A stretch of DNA of 64,000 bases from CAWIUB01 sp963839175 (GCA_963839175.1 CAWIUB010000045.1:1-64000); one strand, 5' to 3'. Counted from the stretch's first letter, positions 44,273 to 52,697 are shown. Notes: generated by a model not told the origin, from the sequence alone. Numbers and translations are program-made.

Positions 44273-45120
44273 CTCGATCGCGCGTCCCGTTCGGCGGCTT
44301 CGATAACGTTGCGCAGCAGCATCGCTCGCGTCATCGGGCCGACGCCTCCCGGGTTGGGGCTGAGGTAGCCGGCCACCTCGGCCACGTCGGAAGCGACATC
44401 ACCCGCGATTTTGCCGTCCACGCGGCTGATGCCGACGTCCAGAACGGCGGCGCCCGGTTTCACCATGTCGGCGCTGACCAGCCGTGGCGTGCCCGCGGCG
44501 GCCACGACGATATCGGCTCGGCGGACGTGCGCGGTGAGGTCGCGCGTACCCGTGTGGCAGATGGTGACGGTGGCGTTCTCACTTCGCCGGGTGAGCAGCA
44601 GGCCGAGCGGCCGGCCCACCGTGATGCCGCGGCCGATTACCACCACGTCGGCTGCAGCGATCGGCACGTCGTAGCGGCGCAGCAGTTCGGTCACACCGAG
44701 TGGAGTGCACGGCACGGGGCCCGGCCGGCCGAGGACGAGCGCACCGAGGTTGATCGGGTGCAGTCCGTCGACGTCCTTAGCCGGGTCGACCCGTGACAGC
44801 AGCGCGTACTCGTCCAGTCCGGTCGGCTGCTGCACCAGGAAGCCGGTGCACGCGGGGTCCGCGTTCAGTTCATCGATCACAGCTTCGACCTCGGCCTGCG
44901 TGCTGCTAGCCGGGAGGTCGCGACGGATGCTGGCGATGCCGACCTCGGCGCAGTCGCGGTGCTTAGCGTTGACGTACCAAATGCTGCCGGGATCGTCGCC
45001 CACCAGCACGGTGCCGAGTCCGGGCACCACGCCCCGTTCGGCCAGGGCAGCCACCCGCTGCTTCAGCTCGGCCTTGATCGCCGCCAGCGTCGCCCGGCCA
45101 TCCAGGATGATCGCGCCCAC
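44269..45120 (-). CDS. folD: Bifunctional methylenetetrahydrofolate dehydrogenase / cyclohydrolase
   Basis: A 283-residue enzyme of one-carbon metabolism that interconverts 5,10-methylene- and 10-formyl-THF. Motifs: WYVNAKHRDCAEVGI near residue 50 with the catalytic Tyr and Lys, LVQQPTGLDEYALL, DGLHPINLGALVLG and IGRGITVGRPLGLLL near 165. GTG 45120 starts the conserved IILDGRATLAAIK. The longer open frame upstream reads into the tandem repeat. The repeat ends in GAAGAG 12 bases before GTG. folD, DUF3017, mdh and icd are all on the same strand. Confidence 0.95.
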   Translation of the reverse strand: MGAIILDGRATLAAIKAELKQRVAALAERGVVPGLGTVLVGDDPGSIWYVNAKHRDCAEVGIASIRRDLPASSTQAEVEAVIDELNADPACTGFLVQQPTGLDEYALLSRVDPAKDVDGLHPINLGALVLGRPGPVPCTPLGVTELLRRYDVPIAAADVVVIGRGITVGRPLGLLLTRRSENATVTICHTGTRDLTAHVRRADIVVAAAGTPRLVSADMVKPGAAVLDVGISRVDGKIAGDVASDVAEVAGYLSPNPGGVGPMTRAMLLRNVIEAAERDARSR

Positions 45121-45131
45121 TATGTCAACCC

Positions 45132-45513
45132 GCTCTTCGCGCAAGCGCACATGCACCCCACGAAATCGCTGACACGATTTCGCGGGGCCCCGCAGATCGC
45201 CCGTTCGCTCCGCTCCTTGCTCGCTTGCGCTCGCTGCGATGCTCACTCACTGGCTCCACCTGCTCTTCGCGCAAGCGCACATGCACCCCACGAAATCGCT
45301 GACACGATTTCGCGGGGGCCCCGCAGATCGCCCGTTGGCTCCGCTCCTTGCTCGCTTGCGCTCGCTGCGATGCTCACTCACTGGCTCCACATGCTCTTCG
45401 CGCAAGCGCACATGCACCCCACGAAATCGCTGACACGATTTCGCGGGGGCCCCGCAGATCGCCCGTTGGCTCCGCTCCTTGCTCGCTTGCGCTCGCTGCG
45501 ATGCTCACTCACT
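45132..45513 (-). repeat. Three tandem copies of the modular repeat between purH and folD (copy C1-C3)
   Basis: Units begin at 45132, 45262 and 45393, giving periods of 130 and 131 bp and a third unit of about 121 bp. They are nearly identical. Read on the minus strand, each starts with GTGAGTGAGCATCGCAGCGAGC, contains a hairpin with CGAAATCG/CGATTTCG arms extended by CCCC/GGGG (45156-45187 in the first unit), and ends in GTGCGCTTGCGCGAAGAG. This is the same module order as copy A ahead of cydB. It fills almost the whole 409-bp gap between purH and folD. Confidence 0.9.
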
Positions 45514-45529
45514 CGACACATCCTGCCAG

Positions 45530-47089
45530 TCAGTGCGCAAAGTGCCGGGTTCCGGTCAGGTAGAGCGGGACGCCCGCGGTGGCTGCCGCCGTGATCACGT
45601 CCGCGTCACGGACCGAGCCGCCAGGCTGGACCACCGCCCGGATGCCGGCGTCGAGCAGCACCTGCAGCCCATCGGCGAAGGGAAAGAACGCGTCTGACGC
45701 TGCTACTGCGCCGCTCGCCCGATCGCCCGCCCGGGCCACGGCCAGCCGGCACGAGTCGACGCGGTTCACCTGCCCCATGCCGATGCCGACGGTCGCGCCG
45801 TGTGCCGCCAAGAGGATCGCGTTGGACTTGACCGCACGCACCGCCCGCCAGGCGAAGGCCAACTCGCCCAGGGTCGAGTCATCGACGGGATCGCCGCTCG
45901 CGAGCGTCCACGAGCCCGGATCGTCTCCGGCGCCGTCGATGCGGTCGGCGCTCTGCATCAGCAGCCCGCCTGAGATCGGCCGTAGCTCGATGCCCGGCCC
46001 CTCCGGTCGCGGTGCCGCAACGAGTAGCCGCAGGTTCTTCTTCGCGTTCAGCACCTCCACTGCCCCGTCCTCGTACGCCGGCGCGACGACGACCTCGGTG
46101 AACACCTCCGCAACCTGACGAGCCATCGCCACGCTGACCGGGCGATTGGCCGCGATCACACCGCCGTATGCGCTGACCGGATCGCAGGCATGCGCCTTGC
46201 GGTGCGCCTCGGCGACGTCGGAGCCGACCGCAATGCCGCAGGGGTTCGTGTGCTTGATGATCGCCACGCACGGTTCGCCGAAGTCGTACGCGGCGCGGCG
46301 GGCGGCATCTGCGTCGACGTAGTTGTTGTAGCTCATGTCCTTGCCGAACAGCTGCTCGGCCTGCGCCAGCCCAGGCGGGCTGTCATGCGAGATGTACAGC
46401 GCCGCGCGCTGGTGCGGGTTCTCGCCGTAGCGCAGGATCGCCGCCCGCTCCCAGGACGCCGCGACCCAACCGGGGAACCGGCTGCCGTCGTCGTCCGGGG
46501 CGACGAAGCTGCCGAGCCAACTGGCAACTGCGATGTCGTACATGGCGGTGTACCGGAACGCGAGAAGGGCGAGCCGCTGCCGGGCAACGAGGTCGAAACC
46601 GCCGCCCCGGACCGCCGCCAGCACCTCTTGATAACGAACGGGCTCGGTGACCACCGCGACCGAGCCATGATTCTTGGCGCTGGCCCGCACCATCGCAGGC
46701 CCACCGATGTCGATCTGCTCGATTATCTGCTGCGGTGTCGCGCCGGAGCGCACCGTGTCGACGAACGGGTACAGGTTCGCGACGAGCAGCTGGATAGGCG
46801 CGATGCCGAGCCCTTCGATCGTCGCCACATGCTCTGGATCGGCCTGGTCGGCGAGCAAGCCGGCGTGGATGTGCGGGTGCAACGTCTTGACCCGGCCGCC
46901 CAGAATCTCCGGGAAGCCGGTGACCTCGTGCACCGGCGTCACCGGAAGACCGAGGTCCCGGATGCGGGCAGCGGTCGAACCCGTCGAGACGATCTCGACG
47001 CCCGCCTCGTGCAGGCCGCGGGCCAGCTCATCCAAGCCGGTCTTGTCGTACACGCTGATCAACGCGCGCCGGATCGCGATCTTGCTCAT
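45530..47089 (-). CDS. purH: Bifunctional AICAR transformylase / IMP cyclohydrolase
   Basis: A 519-residue enzyme for the last two steps of IMP synthesis. The N-terminal MGS-like cyclohydrolase domain has VSTGSTAARIRDLGLPV and EVTGFPEILGGRVKTLHP. The transformylase domain has ASAKNHGSVAVV, the GENPHQRAALY block and the Lys-His catalytic pair in IIKHTNPCGIA. The ATG start overlaps the purN stop (ATGA). The pathway link with folD downstream is direct, since 10-formyl-THF is the cofactor. Confidence 0.97.
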   Translation of the reverse strand: MSKIAIRRALISVYDKTGLDELARGLHEAGVEIVSTGSTAARIRDLGLPVTPVHEVTGFPEILGGRVKTLHPHIHAGLLADQADPEHVATIEGLGIAPIQLLVANLYPFVDTVRSGATPQQIIEQIDIGGPAMVRASAKNHGSVAVVTEPVRYQEVLAAVRGGGFDLVARQRLALLAFRYTAMYDIAVASWLGSFVAPDDDGSRFPGWVAASWERAAILRYGENPHQRAALYISHDSPPGLAQAEQLFGKDMSYNNYVDADAARRAAYDFGEPCVAIIKHTNPCGIAVGSDVAEAHRKAHACDPVSAYGGVIAANRPVSVAMARQVAEVFTEVVVAPAYEDGAVEVLNAKKNLRLLVAAPRPEGPGIELRPISGGLLMQSADRIDGAGDDPGSWTLASGDPVDDSTLGELAFAWRAVRAVKSNAILLAAHGATVGIGMGQVNRVDSCRLAVARAGDRASGAVAASDAFFPFADGLQVLLDAGIRAVVQPGGSVRDADVITAAATAGVPLYLTGTRHFAH

Positions 47090-47652
47090 CGCACGGGAGT
47101 CTCCTTGCAGAGTCGGCGAATCGTGTCGATATAGAGCACCTTCTCAGCAGCCTGGATGCGCTCTCGTAGAGTGTCCTCGTCGTCGCCGTCCTCGACGGGC
47201 ACAGCGACCTGAGCCAAGATTGGGCCCGTGTCGACGCCCTCGTCCACCCAGTGAACGGTTGCGCCGGAGACCTTCACACCATGTGCGAGTGCGTCGCGGA
47301 TCGCATGCGCACCTGGGAAGGACGGAAGCAGGGCGGGGTGCGTGTTGACCATCCGAAAGCGGCGGACAACGGCGGAGTCGAAGATGCGCATGAACCCGGC
47401 TAGCACCACGAGATCCGGGTCGTACTTGTCGAGGGCGTCACTGAAGGCACGGTTCCAGCCGGCTCGATAGGGATAGTCGGCGAAGGGGACCACGAACGTC
47501 TCGATCCGCGCCGCCGCCGCGCGATCGAGGGCGGCTGTGTCAGGACGGTCCGCGCCAACCGCGGCGATCTCCCCACCAAGATCGGGTGCGTCGATAATCG
47601 CCTGCAACGTGGTGCCGCTGCCCGAGGCGAGGACGACGAGGCGAGCCGGCAT
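47086..47652 (-). CDS. purN: Phosphoribosylglycinamide formyltransferase
   Basis: A 188-residue enzyme transferring formyl from 10-formyl-THF to GAR. ASGSGTTLQAIID is at the N-terminus, the catalytic NTHPALLPSFPGAHA (Asn and His) near residue 105, and the aspartate in HWVDEGVDTGPIL near 140. ATG 47652 gives the family start. The insertion of IS630 lies 27 bp upstream and leaves the start region intact. Confidence 0.95.
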   Translation of the reverse strand: MPARLVVLASGSGTTLQAIIDAPDLGGEIAAVGADRPDTAALDRAAAARIETFVVPFADYPYRAGWNRAFSDALDKYDPDLVVLAGFMRIFDSAVVRRFRMVNTHPALLPSFPGAHAIRDALAHGVKVSGATVHWVDEGVDTGPILAQVAVPVEDGDDEDTLRERIQAAEKVLYIDTIRRLCKETPVR

Positions 47653-47678
47653 GATGCCCGACAGTACCGGCCCAGGAC

Positions 47679-48770
47679 CTAGTGTCCTGCGCCTTTGATT
47701 CGTTTTAGAAGTCGCCCGAGTGAGTCGAGGATCTGTTCGGCGGTCTTGGTCCAGAGGAAGGGTCGCGGGTTGTCGTTCCAAGCCAGGACCCAAGCGCGGA
47801 TGTCGGCTTCGAGCGCCTGGACGCTGCGGTGATCGCTGCGGCGGAGTAGATCGTCGGTGAGGTAGGCGAACCAGCGTTCGACCTGGTTGATCCAGCTGGA
47901 GTAGGTCGGCGTGTAGTGCATGTGGAAACGCGGGTGGGTCGCCAACCAGTTGATGATCGCCGGGCTCTTGTGGGTGCCGTAGTTGTCGCAGACCAGATGC
48001 ACGTCCAGATGATCGGGCACCTCGGTGTCGATCTTGGTCAGGAACTTCTTGAACTCGATCGTGCGGTGGCGGCGGTGCATCGAACTGATCACGCTGCCGT
48101 CGGCGGTGTTGAACGCGGCGAACAGGCTGGTCGTGCCGTGCCGGACGTAGTCGTGGGTGCGCTTCTCCGGCATGCCCGGCATCATCGGGAACGCCGGCTG
48201 CGAACGCGCCAGAGCCTGCACTTGGGACTTCTCATCCACGCACAGCACCACCGCAGCCTCGGGCGGATTCAGGTACAGACCGATGACGTCGAAGACCTTG
48301 TCCACGAACAACGGGTCGTTGCTGAGCTTGAACGTCTCGGCGCGATGCGGCTTGAGCTCGAAGGCCCGCCAGATCCGCCCGATGCTGGACTTCGACAGCC
48401 CACTGCGCTGCGCCATCTTCGCCCGTGACCAGTGCGTCGCATTCGGCGGCGCCGACTCCAACGTGGCCACCACGACGTCCTCGACCTGCTCGGCAGTGAT
48501 CGACGGCGGCCGCCCCGGACGCGGATCGTCGCTCAGCCCATCCAACCGCAGCTCAACGAACCGGGCCCGCCACTTGCCCACCGTCGGCTGCGAGACTCCC
48601 TCGCGCCCCGCCACGTCCTTGTTGCTCAACCCCGACGCACACGCCAGCACGATCCGTGACCGCAGCGCCAACGCCTGCGCCGAACTACGCCGCCGCGCCC
48701 ACCGCTGCAACTGATCACGCTCCTGACCGGTCAGCTCCAGCACGGCCTTCGGGCGTCCAGATCGCGGCAT
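47679..48770 (-). CDS. IS630-family transposase
   Basis: A 363-residue transposase. The N-terminal helix-turn-helix region reads RSRIVLACASGLSNKDVA and VSQPTVGKWRARFVE. The DDE triad is visible in VVLCVDEKSQVQALAR, HLVCDNYGTHKSP and YSSWINQVERWFAYL. The frame is complete. Its TAG stop (47681-47679) is formed by the last G of the element and the flanking TA, so it ends exactly at the element boundary. Confidence 0.95.
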   Translation of the reverse strand: MPRSGRPKAVLELTGQERDQLQRWARRRSSAQALALRSRIVLACASGLSNKDVAGREGVSQPTVGKWRARFVELRLDGLSDDPRPGRPPSITAEQVEDVVVATLESAPPNATHWSRAKMAQRSGLSKSSIGRIWRAFELKPHRAETFKLSNDPLFVDKVFDVIGLYLNPPEAAVVLCVDEKSQVQALARSQPAFPMMPGMPEKRTHDYVRHGTTSLFAAFNTADGSVISSMHRRHRTIEFKKFLTKIDTEVPDHLDVHLVCDNYGTHKSPAIINWLATHPRFHMHYTPTYSSWINQVERWFAYLTDDLLRRSDHRSVQALEADIRAWVLAWNDNPRPFLWTKTAEQILDSLGRLLKRIKGAGH

Positions 48771-48814
48771 ACCCGATTCTACGACATATGCAACGGACTA
48801 CTGGCGCACGACAC
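47682..48814 (-). mobile_element. IS630-family insertion sequence, complete, between perM and purN
   Basis: The 1133-bp element has terminal inverted repeats GTGTCCTGCGCC (47682-47693) and, inverted, GTGTCGTGCGCC (48803-48814), with one mismatch. TA dinucleotides flank both ends (47680-47681 and 48815-48816), the expected IS630 target duplication. Removing the element restores perM-purN spacing of 26 bases after a TAG stop. The left TA also supplies part of the transposase stop codon. Confidence 0.93.
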
Positions 48815-50064
48815 TAGCGCTCGATCCTCGCAAGTGCCCGCGCGTCGTCGAAATCGCCGCTCGCGGCGCGCGCCAGCCGCGAGGTCAGCCACCGCCACGA
48901 CCACCACCCGCACAGCAGGACGAACGCGATCGTTGCGACCTCGCCGGCCAGCAGGCAGCCAACCCGCCACGGGGACGCGCCCACCGTGCGCAGCCGGCCG
49001 GTGCCGAGCGCTCCGCCGGCGAGCCAGCACAGCCCCGCCATCGTGATCCCTGCGGCGGCGGCCGCTGCCGCAAGCGCCCGGATGCCGTCTGCGGGCCGGT
49101 GGTGCGCGAGTAGCCGCGCGACCATCAGACCGGCGCCTACCAGAGTGGCCGCCAGGTAGCTCAGCACGACCGGGTTCGCCGGGCCGGTCGGCACGGCACC
49201 GAGCACCGGAAACGCGGGCAGCGTGCCGTGTGTGCGGGAGAACGGGCTCACGATCGTGCCGGCACCGATCGCGAATCCGGCCCCGCTCAGGTAGGCGGTG
49301 CCGGCGACGACGGCGTTGGGCGCCGACAGCGCCCCGACCACCAGGATTGAGGTTCCCGACAGGCCGCCGCCCACCAGACTGGACAGCCGCATGACCCGGT
49401 CGGCATGCATCGCCAGGGACCCGGCGACCAGCAGCGCGCCCGACCCAACCAGCACGGCGACCGCCGCCGCGCCGGCCCGTGCGCCGTTGACGACCGAGTC
49501 CGCCAGCCGGGCCCGCCACCAGCGGGCCAGCAGCGGCGAACGGCACAAGGAGACACCTGACGTCGTCCCGAACAGCACGAAGCCCGCGACGCCCGCTCGC
49601 ACGGGCGAGGCGGTTGACGTCCCCAGCGTGGCAACCGTCGCGAGGAACGCGCACGCGTCTGCGTAGCTCGCGGCTTGCACGACCAGAGCGAGGCACAGGT
49701 GACGGCCTCGGGTCTCGCCGCGGCGTGCTGCGACCTCGCCGAGCACCGCCCCGGCACGCCAGGCGATCGCGGCTATGACGATCGTCGCGAGCAGGGGCAC
49801 GAACCCCACCGGCACCTCGTCGATGATCACGCCACCGTGGTGTGCCGCGAGGAAGCCAAGCAGGCCAGCCCGGATCGCGGACACCGGATGGCCCGAGACG
49901 CCGGCGTCCGGTAGCCAACAGATGAGGGCGACGCACATTCCGAAGGTGGCCCCGAGCGCTGCTGCCGCCCCGCCCGTCCACACCGCGCTCATCCATACCG
50001 AGCGACCCACCACGTCAGGGACGCCGCGCATGAGGTCGTCGGCGGCGTCCTTCGGGCGGGTCAC
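48814..50064 (-). CDS. perM: DUF6350 membrane protein (PerM-like)
   Basis: A 416-residue polytopic protein with about ten hydrophobic segments (for example TGGAAAALGATFGMCVALI and LLATIVIAAIAWRAGAVLG). Its place directly ahead of purN-purH matches the PerM locus of mycobacteria, where PerM supports cell division and persistence; that function is inferred from family and position. GTG 50064 is the start. The TAG stop (48816-48814) contains the TA target of the IS630 insertion. A 405-residue open frame in another frame here is a shadow. Confidence 0.8.
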   Translation of the reverse strand: MTRPKDAADDLMRGVPDVVGRSVWMSAVWTGGAAAALGATFGMCVALICWLPDAGVSGHPVSAIRAGLLGFLAAHHGGVIIDEVPVGFVPLLATIVIAAIAWRAGAVLGEVAARRGETRGRHLCLALVVQAASYADACAFLATVATLGTSTASPVRAGVAGFVLFGTTSGVSLCRSPLLARWWRARLADSVVNGARAGAAAVAVLVGSGALLVAGSLAMHADRVMRLSSLVGGGLSGTSILVVGALSAPNAVVAGTAYLSGAGFAIGAGTIVSPFSRTHGTLPAFPVLGAVPTGPANPVVLSYLAATLVGAGLMVARLLAHHRPADGIRALAAAAAAAGITMAGLCWLAGGALGTGRLRTVGASPWRVGCLLAGEVATIAFVLLCGWWSWRWLTSRLARAASGDFDDARALARIER

Positions 50065-50125
50065 CAGCCCAGGCTGACAAACGGCGGGCGCGATCTTTGG
50101 CAGGCTCGCCGGGACGTGATGATCG

Positions 50126-50920
50126 TCAGCCGCCGTACGGGCCAGCGCGCGGCGGATAGCCCGGCTGGTCCGGCGGCGTTTGTTCGCCAGGCGGTGGCGG
50201 GTAGGACGAGCGAATGTCCGGCTGGCCCGGCGGGTAAGGCGGCTCGTTGGGGGTCTGCTGCTGCTCCGGCTGATGGCTCGGCGCAGGAGGCGATGTCGGC
50301 TGAGGGTAGACCGCGGGTGGGTAGGGCTGATACGGCGGACGAGGCGGATACCCCCCGGCGCCGGGATACGGCGGCACGAACGGCAGGGGCTGCGACGGCA
50401 GGTCGGCTGCGTGGGCCGGGTAGTTGTACGGCGCGGCGGCCCAGGGCGGTGCGGGGTATGGCGCGTTCACCGGATGCTGCATGATCTTGCCTTTGGCCTG
50501 CAGCCAGCCGAGCACGAACATCACCGCCTGGAACAGCGCAGTGACCAGCTCGAGGATCAGCCCGACCTTGGCGTCCTCGCCCGACGGCTTGCCGACGAGC
50601 AGACCCGCCGTCACGAGCACGGCCGCGACCGAGGCCGCCGCGGGCACGATCGTGCCCCTTGCCTCGCGGTCCAGGAGCGCAAAGGCCGCTGCCGCGGCCG
50701 CGAGCACTGACAGGCCGATCGCCCCGGCGCCCGTCGTGGCGAAGCCCTTGTAGGTGAAGCTGCCGCTCGACCCGTACCAGTCGAGGAAGCCCCACACGAT
50801 CGACAGGACGCCGAGCACGATGCCGATCAGGTCGAACACCGGCGCGGTCGAGCCGGTGTTCGCCGCCGGACGCGGCGGTGGCGCGCTGGAATAGGCGGAC
50901 GGCGGCCCGTATCCGGTCAT
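50126..50920 (-). CDS. DUF5336 membrane protein with Pro-rich tail
   Basis: A 264-residue protein. The N-terminal half has four hydrophobic helices starting with LIGIVLGVLSIVWGFLDWYG and matches DUF5336, the family of the mycobacterial 34-kDa antigen-like protein encoded near perM. The C-terminal half is Pro/Tyr/Gln-rich and disordered (PPYPGAGGYPPRPPYQPYPP). The function is unknown. Confidence 0.75.
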   Translation of the reverse strand: MTGYGPPSAYSSAPPPRPAANTGSTAPVFDLIGIVLGVLSIVWGFLDWYGSSGSFTYKGFATTGAGAIGLSVLAAAAAAFALLDREARGTIVPAAASVAAVLVTAGLLVGKPSGEDAKVGLILELVTALFQAVMFVLGWLQAKGKIMQHPVNAPYPAPPWAAAPYNYPAHAADLPSQPLPFVPPYPGAGGYPPRPPYQPYPPAVYPQPTSPPAPSHQPEQQQTPNEPPYPPGQPDIRSSYPPPPGEQTPPDQPGYPPRAGPYGG

Positions 50921-50964
50921 CGGCCCTCTCCTGCCCCTCGCCCTCGCATGGGTGTCTTTCGGAA

Positions 50965-50987
50965 GCGCCTGGACCTACGGTCGGCGC
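50965..50987. repeat. Short hairpin repeat, copy 3 (intergenic)
   Basis: Outer arms GCGCC/GGCGC, a TG bulge, inner arms GACC/GGTC and a TAC loop. Copies 1 and 2 have inner arms GACT/AGTC, so both sides changed together and the stem is kept. It lies 13 bp after the stop of the membrane protein gene at 51001 and 45 bp before the DUF5336 start, where it could act as a processing or termination hairpin. Confidence 0.7.
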
Positions 50988-51000
50988 ACTCACCGACTGA

Positions 51001-51795
51001 CTACGGCTTGGCCTCCCATGGCAGCTTGCCGCCCGTGGCCCGCAGCCGCAGGAACGACAGCACGAGCCCAGCGACGATGACGATCAGGCTCAGATAGAAC
51101 CCGACTCCCCGACCAGTGTCGATGCCGCGGACCCCACCCCCGACGCTGCCGGGAGTGACGATCCACGCCAGCAGCACACAGACCGTGGCCAGTGCGAAGC
51201 CAGCCAAACACAGCAGCCGCACCGAATACGGGATGCGCACGTCCGGCACGAACAGCGCTACGGCGAGCACACTGGCCGACACTAGGGCAAGCAGTGCGGC
51301 GAACCAGCCGAAGAAGCCGTGCCACGCGCCGGCGCTGCCACTAACGGACGCGAAGCCGTGCACCGACGCGGTGTAGTAGCTGAAGAAGGAGAAGATCAAG
51401 GCCAGGAAGCCGCAGCCAAGGATGGCCCAGTCGAGTGGATTGACCGCCTTCGGGTCGAACCCCGGACGCGCCGGCCCCGGTGGCGGCGCTCCAGGGGCGC
51501 CATACGGCTGCTGAGCAAAGGGCTGCTGGCCGTACGGCTGCTGACCGTACGGCTGCTGACCGTAGCCGGGCGGTGCAGCTGGCGGCTGGGCGGGCCACTG
51601 GCCCTGCGACCCAGGCGGGGGGTAGCCGGGCGGTGGTGGCGCGGCCGGCGGGACGTACGGAGCGGCCGGCGGTTGGGATACCGGGGGCGGTGTGTAGGGC
51701 GGCTGGGGTGCCGCAGGCGGCGGCGCTGGAGGCTGTGGCGGCGGATTGTATGGAGGCTGTGGCGGTGGTTCACCAGGCGGCGGATTGACCGTCAT
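51001..51795 (-). CDS. Pro-rich membrane protein, paralogue 1
   Basis: A 264-residue protein. The first 120 residues are Pro/Gln/Tyr-rich with an array of PYGQQ repeats. Then FDPKAVNPLDWAILGCGFLALIFSFFSYYTAS leads into four hydrophobic helices and a C-terminal LRATGGKLPWE. ATG 51795 has CGGGAG 6 bases upstream. The helical part is clearly paralogous to the gene at 51947-52504. The function is unknown. Confidence 0.78.
   Translation of the reverse strand: MTVNPPPGEPPPQPPYNPPPQPPAPPPAAPQPPYTPPPVSQPPAAPYVPPAAPPPPGYPPPGSQGQWPAQPPAAPPGYGQQPYGQQPYGQQPFAQQPYGAPGAPPPGPARPGFDPKAVNPLDWAILGCGFLALIFSFFSYYTASVHGFASVSGSAGAWHGFFGWFAALLALVSASVLAVALFVPDVRIPYSVRLLCLAGFALATVCVLLAWIVTPGSVGGGVRGIDTGRGVGFYLSLIVIVAGLVLSFLRLRATGGKLPWEAKP
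51500..51565 (-). repeat. 15-bp tandem repeat encoding PYGQQ
   Basis: About four degenerate units of the 15-mer CCGTACGGCTGCTGA lie within paralogue 1 and encode PYGQQ (one unit drifts to PFAQQ). Such in-frame repeats can change copy number without frameshift. Confidence 0.75.
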
Positions 51796-51821
51796 GCTGT
51801 ACTCCCGAGTCATGGCCCCGA

Positions 51822-51893
51822 GGGACCGACGGCCCGCGATGGACCGCCGGGTCAAAAGCTAGCGGGCCGTGAGCCCGCTGAGAACAACACGCC
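51822..51893 (-). promoter_or_regulatory. Conserved upstream block of paralogue 1
   Basis: Read on the minus strand, this region has TTGTTCTCAGCG, a hairpin with 7-bp arms AGCGGGC/GCCCGCT, then GCTAGCTTTT and CGGTCCATCGCGGGCCG. The matching block upstream of paralogue 2 (about 52530-52606) has TTGTTTCTCAGCG, GCTAGCTTT and CGGCCCATCGTGGACCG in the same order. Preservation in both copies suggests a promoter or 5' leader under selection. Confidence 0.5.
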
Positions 51894-51946
51894 GAGGAAT
51901 CAGCGGGCGAAATTTCCGAGGAACGGGGCGCACGTCAGGTAATCGG

Positions 51947-52504
51947 CTACTTCTCCCAGGGCAACTTGCCGCCGGTGGCCTTCAGCCGCACGTACGACAG
52001 GACCCCACCGGCGACGATGACGATCAAGCTGAGCCAGAAACCGACGCCTCGCCCGAAGCTCACCCCGCTAACACCGCCGCCAACTCCCGGAGTGACGAAC
52101 GCGGCGATGATGATGCAGACCAGCGCCAGGGCAAATCCGGCCAACGCGATGAGCCGCGGCGGGAATGGCAACCTGACGTCCGGCGCGAAGATCGGCACCG
52201 CGAGCGACGCCGCTGCGAGCAATGCGACGAGTGCGGCGAACCAGCCGAAGAATCCATGCCAGGCGCTCTCGCTGACACTGAAGGGTCCGACACTGGCTGT
52301 GTAGTAGCCGAAGAACGAGAAGATCAGGGCCAGGAACCCACAGGCCAGGATTCCCCAATCCATCGGATTCACGGTCTTCGGATCGAACGAGGTCCCAGAG
52401 GTGGGCCGACTGTAGGCGTGCGACGTGGGCGGCGGCGGCGCAGCGGGCGGTTGGGGTACCTGCGGCGGATCGAATCGCGGATCGCCAGGCATGCTGCTCG
52501 TCAT
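51947..52504 (-). CDS. Pro-rich membrane protein, paralogue 2
   Basis: A 185-residue protein with a shorter Pro-rich N-terminus. Its core FDPKTVNPMDWGILACGFLALIFSFFGYYTAS is nearly identical to paralogue 1, as is the C-terminus LKATGGKLPWE. ATG 52504 follows GGGGGGAA at 7 bases. The two genes arose by tandem duplication that included roughly 90 bp of upstream DNA. The function is unknown. Confidence 0.78.
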   Translation of the reverse strand: MTSSMPGDPRFDPPQVPQPPAAPPPPTSHAYSRPTSGTSFDPKTVNPMDWGILACGFLALIFSFFGYYTASVGPFSVSESAWHGFFGWFAALVALLAAASLAVPIFAPDVRLPFPPRLIALAGFALALVCIIIAAFVTPGVGGGVSGVSFGRGVGFWLSLIVIVAGGVLSYVRLKATGGKLPWEK

Positions 52505-52697
52505 GAGACCATTCCCCCCTACATGGGCCACACGGGCCAACGGTCCACGATGGGCCGACGGGGGAAAGCTAGCGGCAAGACCCGTCGCTGAGAAACAACT
52601 CTGCGCCCAACTATGCCGCGCGTCTCAGTCCATAAGGGACAATTTACTGCTATCCCTGCGCTGCATCGCGCCCGCAGAAGCAACTCGCGACTGCGAT

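Noticed and set aside
45132..45513. CRISPR array
   Set aside because: The repeat unit is 130 bp with no unique spacers and no cas genes nearby; it is a plain tandem duplication of an interspersed repeat.
48779..49996. 405-residue frame rich in Arg and Gly on the minus strand
   Set aside because: It overlaps the DUF6350 gene in another frame; only the latter shows regular hydrophobic helices and family similarity.
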